Assembly: GCA_002900995.3 (NCBI GenBank)
Contig: CM035310.1
Span: 3,061,394-3,125,393, forward strand
From: Ganoderma boninense
Lineage: Eukaryota; Basidiomycota; Agaricomycetes; Polyporales; Polyporaceae
DNA length: 64,000 nt
Direction of reading: 5' to 3'
The notes below the pieces were generated by a model that saw only the letters and a list, made by a program, of their open reading frames with translations, was not told the origin of the DNA and made no database searches. Numbering within the stretch: position 1 is the stretch's first letter; each line of letters begins with the position of its first letter. The translations under genes were made by a program, and so were the position numbers. Positions 12,462 to 23,400 of this stretch are shown here, in pieces.

Positions 12462-14549
12462 TCAGGGCCTTCCCGCCACCTTGACCATCTCGGCACACCT
12501 TTCCGCAATCATCACGACAGGCGCCATGGTATGGGATCCGATGATCTCAGGAAAGACCGAGGCGTCACAAACACGGAGGCCCGCCGTGCCATGGACCTTC
12601 AGCTCCGCATCCACGACGCTCGGCCGCGCTCCGTCCGCCCCAGTGCCCATGCGGCAGGTGGACGTGTAGTGGTAGCAGGACATGATGTTCTTCCGCACGA
12701 ACTGGTCGATCCCCTCGTCGGTGTCGACCTTGGGGACGAGCAGGTCTGCGAACGGGGCACCCTGCTTGCGCACATCCTCGGCGACGCGCAGCGCGAGCCG
12801 CACGCCCGCACGCAGCGGCGCGTAGTCCTCCGCGGCAGAGAAGTACCCGAGGTCAACTGCTGGTGGCGTGCGCGCATCGCTGGAGACCAGGCGGACGGTG
12901 CCCTCGGACTGGGGCCGGATGAGGGTGATGAGGAAGGCGAACGCGCCCCGCCCGGGCGCCTGCACGCCGACGCAGTCGTTGGGGATGTGCATGAATTCAA
13001 TGTCGGGCCGATTATCTGGGACCGCGGTGTCGAGGTTACGTGGGTCCTCCTTGGCTACCGTGAGGTCGTCGCGCAACAGTCTAGTGGGGATGAATGTACT
13101 GATATACTGGAATGCGGCAGAGAGAAGGCCGGAGCCGAGGAAGAGGTACTTGAAGAACTCGAGTGCTCCCTTGAGTGGACTGGACTGAAGGTAATGAAGC
13201 GAGTCGGTGAGGGGGACCGTAAATTGTACAGGAAGTCCGATATGGTCTTGCTGGGGCGGAGATCAGTCAACAGAATGAGATAGCGACCAGGGTGCGCACC
13301 AAATGGGAGCCGACAGCTGGCATGTCGTGGACGACGTCGATATTCATTTCGCGAAGATGTTGCCCCGGTCCGATTCCGCTGTCGAGATGAACGATTCAGT
13401 CGGGTACTCAAACGGATGCATGGGATTTGACGTACCTCAGCATAAGAATCTGAGGCGACACCAATGCTCCAGCGCACACAACGATCTCCTTCCGCGCCTT
13501 TGCGAAGAACTCTTGCCCAGCCTGCTTAGGATCTGTGGACTCGAAGTACACGCCGGTCGCACGAACATTGCCTTGTGAGCGATCAAGGTGAATGCGCTTG
13601 ACGAAGGCCCCGGTGCAGATCTTGAGGTGTTGCTTTCGAGACTGGGCCAGCTCGGGAGGGAGGAAACTCCAGAAGGTGGACTGGCGACGAGAATGTGGGT
13701 CGACGATGATATCTAGAGTACCGGTGCAGGCTGCGGGAGCCTTGGGGTCGTTGAAGTCTTCGATATGCTGGATGCCCGCCCGCTGCAATGCCTGATCTAC
13801 GCTGGTCGGAGGTCAGCCGGGGGTGGTGGATGGATGTGAGAACAGACTCACTATAGCGTCGTCTTGTACGGGTCTACCGCCTTCTTGTTTTTCCACAAAC
13901 CTGGAGCACGGCATCATTGGAAAGGGAGCTCATGGGAATGACAAGAATCCGCACCATTCTCCCCTCTGAACCTCGATGTGGAATGGCCGCGGGTGCCCTC
14001 CGACTTGATAAAGTACGGCTCTAGATCCTTATATCCCCAACCCTTGTTCCCGAGCTCTTCCCAGTGGTTGTAGTCACCTGGTGTGCCTATTTACATTTTC
14101 AGCTGCCTCTTCGGGCCGTGAGATGGCGAATGTTGCGTACCTCGCGTATACAAAGCACCGTTGATACGAGTGTTGCCGCCGAGAGCCTCCCCCCGTATGA
14201 TCTGCAGCTGCCGGTTGTCGGCGTTTTGCTGAGGAACCGATTGCCATGGCACCCCTAGGAAATCCTTGCTCAGCGGATTCGCTCCAAGGAGGGGGACACG
14301 AGACATCCAGGAGTCGGCAAGAGGCCCCTTTTCGAGGACGAGGACCGAGACACGCGGGTCTTCGCTCAATCGTGACGCGAGGACAGAGCCGGCAGTTCCG
14401 CCTTAGGAGCCTGTTTCAGCGGACGGTCTTCATGCAATTCGCAGATACGTACCTCCAATGATGATGTAGTCGTACGTCGGGACACCCTTCGACGCGGCGG
14501 TCGGGTGGACACCCACTTCTTGCACACCGAGCTCCGGAAAGACGGCCAT
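12462..14549 (-). CDS. GMC-family FAD-dependent oxidoreductase
   Basis: Flavin alcohol or choline-type oxidase or dehydrogenase of the glucose-methanol-choline family. The reverse start codon is at 14547-14549 (MAVFPELGV). Splicing then gives YDYIIIGGGTAGSVLASRLS, the ADP-binding motif, followed by LEKGPLAD, GEALGGNTRINGALYTRG (GMC signature region), GDYNHWEELGNKGW and LVSPQILMLR-SGIGP. The C-terminal catalytic region has CYHYTSTCRMG with the active-site His and GSHTMAPVVMIAERCAEM with the second His. About six introns are present, including one inside the Rossmann glycines (near 14401-14452) and one after RGEN. Length is about 600 residues, normal for the family. There is no signal peptide, so it is probably intracellular, unlike secreted aryl-alcohol oxidases. 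Substrate unknown. Confidence 0.85.
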
Positions 14550-16047
14550 CCTTCGAGTCGGGCTAGGTGTCGTTGGGAGCTTGGGGTGGGGGAGGGGTCG
14601 TCGTCACGCTTCTCGTACCTATACGGACGACGGCAAGCTGGTTGCCGCCGTTCAGTCTATCCGCCACCGTCACCGCCCAACTACTTTCTGATCTCCGCAA
14701 GGCGGAGGTTATCGGCGACTGAATTTTGGCTGAGTCGTCCACATTCTCGACTGCGTGAAGGATGGGGGGAACGTGCTCCGCGTTTGAGGGATGCAACCTG
14801 AGCGTGTGGGAAATCGTCCTGGAGAAAGAACCTCTACCTCGGACACCCCCAGAAGGTAAGGTATACGATTTCCTTACATGCTCCAAGCTCTTCCCACAGT
14901 CTCACCAGAAAGCTCAGAGTTCTATCACCGATCTGGCATCCACTACCAAAGAGATGCGAGAAACATGCAATACGCTTCTCCCAGAACCGCAGTAATAATG
15001 CCTTGGTGCTGCGTGCGCCACCTCCACCCGCCAAGTCGACATCAGCCCAAGTTGATTTTTGAAGCACCTTCGAGAGGTCTAAGCCAATGAGGACACCGTG
15101 CCCAAGGATCGGGTGTCAACTTGTTCGCCGACTCGCCGCTATACCGGCTCAATCCAGACTGCGAGACAACATTCTTCCCCAGAGCGTAGCGCCACCTGTC
15201 AAGAGCACGTCATGCCAAACTTGGCCTCCTCGGGCTCTGCACAGACATAGGCGACGAGAAGAGATGCAGCCGGTAGCGCAGGTCGTATCGTCGGGTCATC
15301 AGCATAGGTTGCTCTCATTTGGATTAGCGCCTGCCTTGCTTGTCTCGTCCACTACCTTGTCCGAAACCATCCAGCGCGACGCCTGCAAGCCAGTTCACAG
15401 GCACTAGAGAGTCAAACGCCATGGCAGTCCCGTATACCTCCACTTTCCTCGGCACAATCAGCGTGTGGTCGGGCGACTCGGCCTCGGGCGACACGTGCTC
15501 GCCTTCTCATTCCATACTTTCTCCAGCGTCAGGCCGCTCCGCTTCGAGCGCACCCATCTAGCGGCGGCCATCTCTGAGCTGGACCCTCGCGCCCATCTCC
15601 CACATCAGCACGACCTGACACATGCTCGGCCATGCCCACACTGCAAACTCCTTGACCCTCTCGGTCCAGCTCCAGCCTGCCCGTCGTGCTCGACCACACT
15701 CGCCGGACGCGACTAAACCGCGCTGGGTACGGGAATGGAAGGGATTATGTATGAGCGCATTATATAAAGATCTGGTACTAGGGAAGCCCTCACCAGACGA
15801 ATGCACGCTCGCGGACGTTTAGAACGGCCTCAACGACGTTCCCAGCTAACCCTGAGATGTGTCGTTTACTGGAAGCGCCCTTCACGATACTGCGTAGCGG
15901 AGAGGATACACGAGGGTGAGGAAAAGCCTGAGGAACACCTACTCTGCGAGACTTGCACACTAAGTCCCATCATGCACAGATACTGCCTTAATCTGTGCTA
16001 CCAGCTGGCTGACTTTTGCATGTCGAATACTGCTGTCATAACGCGTG
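14550..16047. other. Region with possible decayed reverse-strand gene, unassigned
   Basis: Reverse-strand frames between about 14750 and 15806 have protein-like composition in pieces (WTERVKEFAVWAWPSMC near 15650, VPRKVEVYGTAMAFDSLVPV near 15440, GHGVLIGLDLSKVLQKS near 15080). They do not join into one open frame without frameshifts. I do not recognise the family. It may be a decayed gene or a gene with sequence errors. Confidence 0.3.
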
Positions 16048-16719
16048 TCAGAAAGTATATCTTAGAACCGAATGGAGAAAGCGTACACAACGAGTTGCTG
16101 TCCTGTAGAATGCTGGGCGAAGTGCCAAGCACGAGGACTTGGCGATCCTTCGGAGCAACGGTAGAGGAAGGGGCGAAGTCTCACCACCTTGCAGACTCAC
16201 ATTCGACCGCAGACTGGTTTCCGCTAACGTCGGTCCGAAGAGGGCTATCAACATATGCCTATGCAAAAAAGAGCAGTAAGTAACGCGTCGGATACACGGA
16301 GGAGCGGCGAGGAAACCACGAAGCTTCAGAGTGCACCAGTGTGCGAACTCTGTCCAGTAGTGGTGAGCTTGAATGCACAACACGACAACACCGTGCATGA
16401 CCCAAAAGCAAAGCGATGGCATTGATCTATCCTCACGGACCTTCACAGGGTAGATCAGGAAAGCGACATGCTCATCCAATGACCAGCATGTGGTGACGTA
16501 CAGTGCATCGGGTCGAAGTCGGGAGACGAACCGGGGCGATTGGATGGCATGTACGACCACTCTCCACACTCTGCGATCCAAGCCAGGCCGCACACATCGC
16601 GCTAAAGGGCGCCTTCCTCCCTCCCTCTCCCCCCTCGCAAAACAGGAATGCGTGAACAGTGAGCACTTACCCGGCCTCGGCGACACCCCAATCTGAGCTG
16701 ATTCCCAGTCAGATGACAC
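16048..16719 (-). other. Uninterrupted 223-codon reverse frame, doubtful
   Basis: An open reverse frame without introns starting at an ATG, rich in Arg, Cys, His and Ser, with one hydrophobic stretch (LCFWVMHGVVVLCIQ). Composition and lack of introns differ from the neighbouring genes, so it may be a chance frame in GC-rich DNA. No family recognised. Confidence 0.15.
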
Positions 16720-17420
16720 TGAAATGCCTTATATTCCCCATTCTCCGCCGAAGATGGAAGATATGCGCTGCATGCGGGCGAAGTTGGAGGGTGGCCGGCG
16801 ACGCAGAGAGGATCATGATGGGAGAAAAGCGCAGAATCGACGGGGATGGGAGTCACGCAGGCCGCAAACGCGTCAACAACGCGACTCGCACACGTGATCG
16901 AGTCGCTTAGGGTCAGTTCGGGTACCAGGTTCCGGGGCAGAAACCGGTGGAAACTGGTTTCTGCCTCCGATCTTCCGAGCTGTCACTTGGGGGCGCCTAA
17001 GGTCACCTTACCTTGTCTGGTAGTCACGGCGCTTGGATCCTTCTGCCTACGCGCTAATGAGTGAATGTCGTCCTCTCCCCTTCCCTCGGCTTTTACATAG
17101 CAGGGCCCCTCCGGGCAGACCTGGGCTACCCCAGTGTTAGAGGCGCGGAAAGTGACGCCCTGAGATCTGCGAATTAGTTTGCGCCACACTCCGCTGGCTC
17201 CCGCGAGTCGGCAGTTGGAAGGCTGCCGCAGAATACCACCTGTGCATTTATATCTCAACGACTCTATACAAATAACACTGCCTTATGAAGCGTCTTCTCG
17301 ACGGAAGCATGATCGCAGTTAATGGACCACTTGAACAACTTACTCGACCCGTGGTTGGAATCCAGGAGTCATGATTCATTTGCTGGTACACAAGGCAATT
17401 GCAACGAGACAAAACATCTA
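16720..17420. other. Intergenic; contains a 10 bp inverted repeat
   Basis: No gene seen. At 16936-16965 the arms GGCAGAAACC and GGTTTCTGCC are exact reverse complements around a 10 nt loop. Confidence 0.5.
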
Positions 17421-20400
17421 CTACGACCGGACGACGCCTTTCCCTCTCGCAACACGCTTCCAGAGCACCCTCTCAGAGCTCGCCGGCTGTTTCTTGCTGC
17501 CTTGTTTTGAGGAAGCCTCAGTGTCATTAGCACGACCCTTGTCGACGCTTGGCTGGTCAACGATGCTGAGTTGCTTGACGACATTTCCATTGGAGGCAGA
17601 CGAGTTGATCAACGCAGCCACCAAGGCTTCGTCATCAGCTGGAGAGACAGAGCTCTGAGCCATTGAGGCATCGTCCGGCCTGGAGATGTCATCCACGAAT
17701 GACGCCGCGTCATCCGCGTCATCCGCGATGTCAGTTAATGAGGAGTCATCGTCGACAATGAAGGAATTGTCGTCCACCGACATAAAGTCTTGAGTCGTAC
17801 TGTCATCGTCGTCAGGCTGTGCGCCGCTAGCAATCTCGTCATCATCAGTGTCGACCGTGGTCACTGTGCACTACATAATGTGTCAGGTGTCACGGTTTTT
17901 CGCGCCACACTCGGTCTGGCATCTTATCAGGACAAGTTATCTCTCGGTTCATCTTATCTTTTCCTTTATCTTATCTTCCTTTCCCTTATCTCATCTCTCC
18001 CTCTTATCTTATCTCTTTCCCTATCTTATCTGCTTCTTAGATCATTTTCTCACCTGCGACAGGTCCCGGGACCTGCCCTGAACTGATGGTCTGTGCACCG
18101 TTCCCATGTAATATATAAAGGGCTGTGATGTGGGATCAAGAACCTCAGATTCTGTCTTCTGTTCTTCCCTCCCTTCCACTGTAGGCAGCCTAACAGCCCC
18201 TGCCCCTCTGCGCCTTCTAGTCTAGGCAATCTATCCTCTTCCCTTCTGTTGCCACCCCCTGTGTGCCCCATCAGTGAGCCCCTTTGTTTGTTTGTTTGGT
18301 GGCGCAGTCGATAGGCTGTGACATTAGACAGAATCTAACCCACAGGCCCCTGGCTTAGTGCACCCACTAGCCAGCCGTCTTTCCTCTCCCCAGGAGTTTT
18401 ATAAACGTTTATCATCCCCCATCCCCTTCCCCTCCGAGGAGTTTGGTCTCCAGGAGTTTACCCGTCGCCACACCAAGAGGCACGGTCACCTCCCAGTCCA
18501 GGAACAGATTTCCTGTGTACTTGCGGATTGTGCAGAGGATCGCCTTCGCTACCGTCACAAGGAGCACGCACCTCTTGTCCCTCGGCGTAAAGCCCTGCCC
18601 CCATCCGTCCCCCTGTCCCAGCCGTTGTCCAGGCCGGTTCGTGCCCAGGCCCCTACCCCTGTCCGGACCACCACTCCCCACGTCTCATGCCTACCCCTAC
18701 AGTGCCGAATCTCAGCCCCTCCACTGCCCGGTTTCAGCCGCATCAACCCAAAGGACAGCCTTGCTATCATCGAGTCCAAGGTCAACGCCGTCCTTACCCG
18801 CCTCCAAGCTATCTTCGACCGCAAGGACTTCCTCATCAACCTCCCAGCCATTGACGTTCTGGCCGTCCAGCACATTGCTGACCAACTAGAGTGGATTGCC
18901 ACGAACCTCGACGCACACGGCTTGGAGTGGACCTGCCCTCAGCGACAACAGATAGAGTGGTTCTGCAAGGAGGTTGGGAATATTAGTTTTAAGGAGTTGA
19001 AGAAGAACTTCCCTAAGGTAGTGAACACTGTTGGAAAGCTAGACACGTTTGGGTACTTAGATTGGGTAGTAGTTTAGAAACAATGGCAACAGGTTCCCGG
19101 TTTTCGGTGTTAAACCCACATGATTTAGGCGATAGGCCTAGCACACCCTCCAATGCATCCACAGATGGGGAGGAAGAAACCCCCCGTCCGCCGTCCCAGT
19201 TGCCAACCCGTCCGTCCTCACCCACCCCCACTCTTGGGGCCTTACAAAGCCCGGCAGTATGGCAGTTTCAGGGTGTGGAGTACGCGACACTTGAGGAAGC
19301 TGCACAAGCGGCAGGCGCACACTTCGGCATCCAGGATCAATACATCAGTTACATTATGGCAGTCGTTAACGACATGACACGGAAAATGGTCTCGGAAGCA
19401 TACAACCAGCTTGGCAACAAAATGTACGAACACCGCAACCAGGAAGCCGCTGAACTCCACAGGCTCAGGGTCCTCCTGAACAAGAAGGTTAGCAGTGTGA
19501 CGTACACGGACGACATGGACGACCTCCGCTCTCGATGCAAGGATTTAGAGGATGAGAACGAGAAACTGAAGGCTGAACTGGTTGTCCTCAAGGCAGATGG
19601 AGACGTCCTTAATCAAAACCATAGAACTCTCGTCAATGTTATCAAGCAGCTCCAAGCACAAGTTAATTCGCTGGCCTCTCACCCCACTGGTACACGCTCT
19701 CAAGGTACACCCACACACGCCCCCAGTTGACCCAAGATCGCGGACCCACCAAAGTTTAAAGGCAAGACGCCGGACCTGACAGTCGAACAATGGTTCCAAA
19801 AGCTCGGTATTTGGTTTAGGTACCAGAACATCACATCGGAGGACGACAAGATCACCACGGCTCTACTGTTCTTAGAAGGAGGAGCTCAGTCCTACATGGA
19901 TGACTACGCCCAGAAAGCGGCTGAAGGAGTCCCACTCGGTACATGGAACAACTTTGCGAACCGACTCCGGAGTGGATACCGAGAGCTGGCCCCTGAAAAG
20001 TCAGCCCAACAGTCACTAGAGGAACATTGCAGGAAGTCACACGCGTCACTGGCCCTGTTTGCGGAAAACTTCCGCCGTTTTTTGCTATCAAGTCTGGCTA
20101 CTCCGATGTGGAACTTATCCGACGGATCGAGTCCCAGTGCAAGGGAGACCTGTTTACAACCATGACCACCCATCGCTCCTTGTCACCGCTCACGGTTCCG
20201 GACCAGTGGGAAGACTTCTTAGACTGGGTACTAGGGATCGAGATGAACTACCGAGGAGTCCGTCAGCCAACGTCGTCAAGGCCTGCCCGAGACCCAAATG
20301 CCATGGACATCGACACTGTACGCAAACCGGAAAAGCTCTCAAAGGAGCAGGAGGAATGGCTCGCCAAGAAGCTCTGTTTCCGCTGTGGTCGGCATCCCTT

Positions 20401-23400
20401 CAAGACTGGTGTCAAGTGTCGAAACCCGGTATACAAAGGGTACTACGAGCTCCCGGACATGACAAAGGCAAAAGGCACTCGGGTACGCACTATGGGTGAA
20501 GACAGTCAAGATCAAGACCGAATGGAGTTTGTCATCAATGCACTCAAGGAGTTCGAGAAGAAGAACAAGGCCCCGGAGCAGGAGACTACCGCGCGGATCG
20601 TCGAGGTTGACGAGCAGGATTTTCTCCAGCGGATGTAACGAAGTCTGGTCGTAACATCCGGTCTATATGTAGTAGTAGCGTAAGCCACTTAGAGGAGTCT
20701 TTTGTACCTAGATCACGCTATATATACCTTGCCTCATCTCGCAGGCAAAAGCAATCGTTAGATCTAGGACTCACCCTCAAGCAAGGCAAACGTGAAATCC
20801 AGACAGAAGCCCTAGTAGACTGTGGAGCCTACTCTAGTTTTGTACACTATCGGTTTGTTCAGGAACATGGTTTAGAATTGCGGCGGCTTTCCAGAGACAT
20901 ACGAGTTTTCAACGCAGATGCAACGGAAAACAAGAAGGGCCTTATCACTCACTACACACGATGCATGGCCACCATTGGAAGGCACACCAGTTGGCAGTCA
21001 TTCTTGGTTACCGACATTGGAAATCGAGACCTCATCATTGGGATGACCTTCTTGAGGGAACACAACCCTGAAATCGATTGGAAGAATGGACAGGTCAACT
21101 TTACACGATGCCCAGCCGCATGCCACCCCAAGGAACTGCTGACACAGGAAGAAGAGGTCCAAGCCATAGACGAGCCCCGGTTAGAGGAGTTTGCACGAGA
21201 CAGCTACGGTCAGCTCGAACCAGAACCCTGGGACAATACTGACCAGTTTGTGCACTGGATGAAGTTTTCGGACGACCCTGATGCCAGGATACTGCGAGCA
21301 CGCGTCGAAGAGAAGAAGGAAGAAACGCTGGGACAACAAGACAAGGGATACTGGTCTAGTCATGTCCCCACACATTACCACCAGTATGGTGACGTCTTCT
21401 CCAAGACAGCATCAGAACGGATGCCAACACGCAAGCCCTACGACCATCCAAATCGAGTTAGCAGAAGGTGCAAACCTTGCCTAAGCCAGCCAAGCTTTAC
21501 CCGTTAAACCCACAGGAACGAAACTCGCTGGATGGTTGGATCGATGAGCAGGAAAGCAAGGGATACATCCGACGTTCCAAGAGCCCTGCTGCAGCACCAG
21601 TTTTCTTTGTCAAGAAGAAGGATGGGGAGTTTACGGCTAGTCCAGGACTATCGTGCCTCAATGCCGCTACCAAGAAGGACAAGTTTCCCATACCACGGAT
21701 ACCGGACTTGATCGACCGACTCTCTCAGTCATCAATTTTCACCTCCTTAGACCTGAGATGGGGATACAACAATGTCCGCATACGGGAGGGTGATGAAGAG
21801 AAAGCAGCATTTATCACCCACCGTGGACTGTACGAGCCAACGGTAATGACCTTCGGCCTCTGCAATGCACCAAGCACCTTCCAGGCTATGATGAACGAAG
21901 TACTCAAGGAGGAAATTGCCACAGGACACGTCGTAGTCTACATCGACGACATCCTCATCTTCACAGACGACCTCACACTACACCGGCAGCTCACAGAACG
22001 AGTACTACAAAAACTACGAGCTAACGACCTCTTTGTCAAGCCAGAAAAGTGCAAGTTTGAGCAGTCATCAGTTGAGTTCCTAGGCCTGATCATCTCCAAG
22101 GACTCGATCACAATGGATCCCACAAAAGTCGAAGGTGTTAAAAACTGGCCAACTCCAACCAAGGTCAAGCATGTCCAGGCGTTTTTAGGTCTGGCCAACT
22201 TCTACCGGCGGTTCGTCAAGGACTTCTCTAAGATTGCCCGTCCATTAACTGTCCTAACGTGCAAAGACTCGCCATGGCAATGGGAAGAAGCACAAGAACA
22301 AGCATTCCAGGCCCTCAAAACCGCGTTTACAACAGCTCCAATCTTGAGAATCCCTAGCGACACTGCACCGTTCCGGCTAGAGACCGACTCATCTGACTTC
22401 GCAACTGGAGCAGTGTTAGAACAGCTCGGAGAAGACAACCTCTGGCACCCTGTTGCGTTCTACTCTAAGTCATTAAATGAACATGAACGCAACTATGAGA
22501 TCTATGACAAGGAGCTACTGGCAATCATACGAGCGTTAGAGGAATACCGTCACTACTTGGAAGGACACCCAATCCCTGTCGAAATCTGGTCCGATCACCT
22601 CAACCTTACCTACTTCCGACAGGCTCAGAAGCTCACTCGACGACAAGCTCGCTGGAGCCTTTTCCTTTCACGGTTCAACTTCAACCTGCGACACCGCCCC
22701 GGAAAAACCATGCTTCGTGCGGACCCTCTGTCCAGGAGGCCAGATCATGAAGAGGGGGTAAGCAGTGACAATGCTGGCCAAACCCTTTTGAAACCGGAGT
22801 TTTTTGCAATCAAAGCAATACAGCCAGGGCATGCCTCAGAAGTTGATGATGAACAACTGTTGGAAAGAATCAAAAAGGCACTGGAAGACGACACGATGAC
22901 CAAGGATTATAGGTCACTGCTCAACAGTGGTCCCCGGGAGTTTGGAAAGGCACTACAGGAATGGAACTTCGAGAATGGCTTGCTCCTCCGTAGAGGCAAA
23001 GTTTATGTGCCAAAGGATAGACAACTGCGACTTGACCTGCTAAAGCTCCACCACGACACACTACTCGCCGGACACCCAGGCCGATGGAAGACTCAGGAGC
23101 TCATCACTCGCAACTACTGGTGGCCAGGAATCACGATCGATGTCAAGAAGTATGTCAAAGGCTGTGACACATGCCAACGAAACAAAGCATCACGGGTTCC
23201 CCCATACGGCCTCTTGCAGCCGAACGAAGTCCCAGCAGGTCCATGGGAAGTGTGGAGCATAGACCTCATCACCCAACTTCCCGAGTCCTACGACAAGCAT
23301 GGCAACACATACACAGCAATTGCCGTGGTAGTAGATCGGCTAACGAAACGGTCTCACTTCTTTGCATGCGATGACCACTTCTCAGCCTCGGATGCTGCTG

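Noticed and set aside
83..14549. Secondary metabolite cluster (sterol reductase, P450, GMC oxidoreductase)
   Set aside because: The genes are separated by up to 5 kb of empty DNA and no backbone synthase is present.
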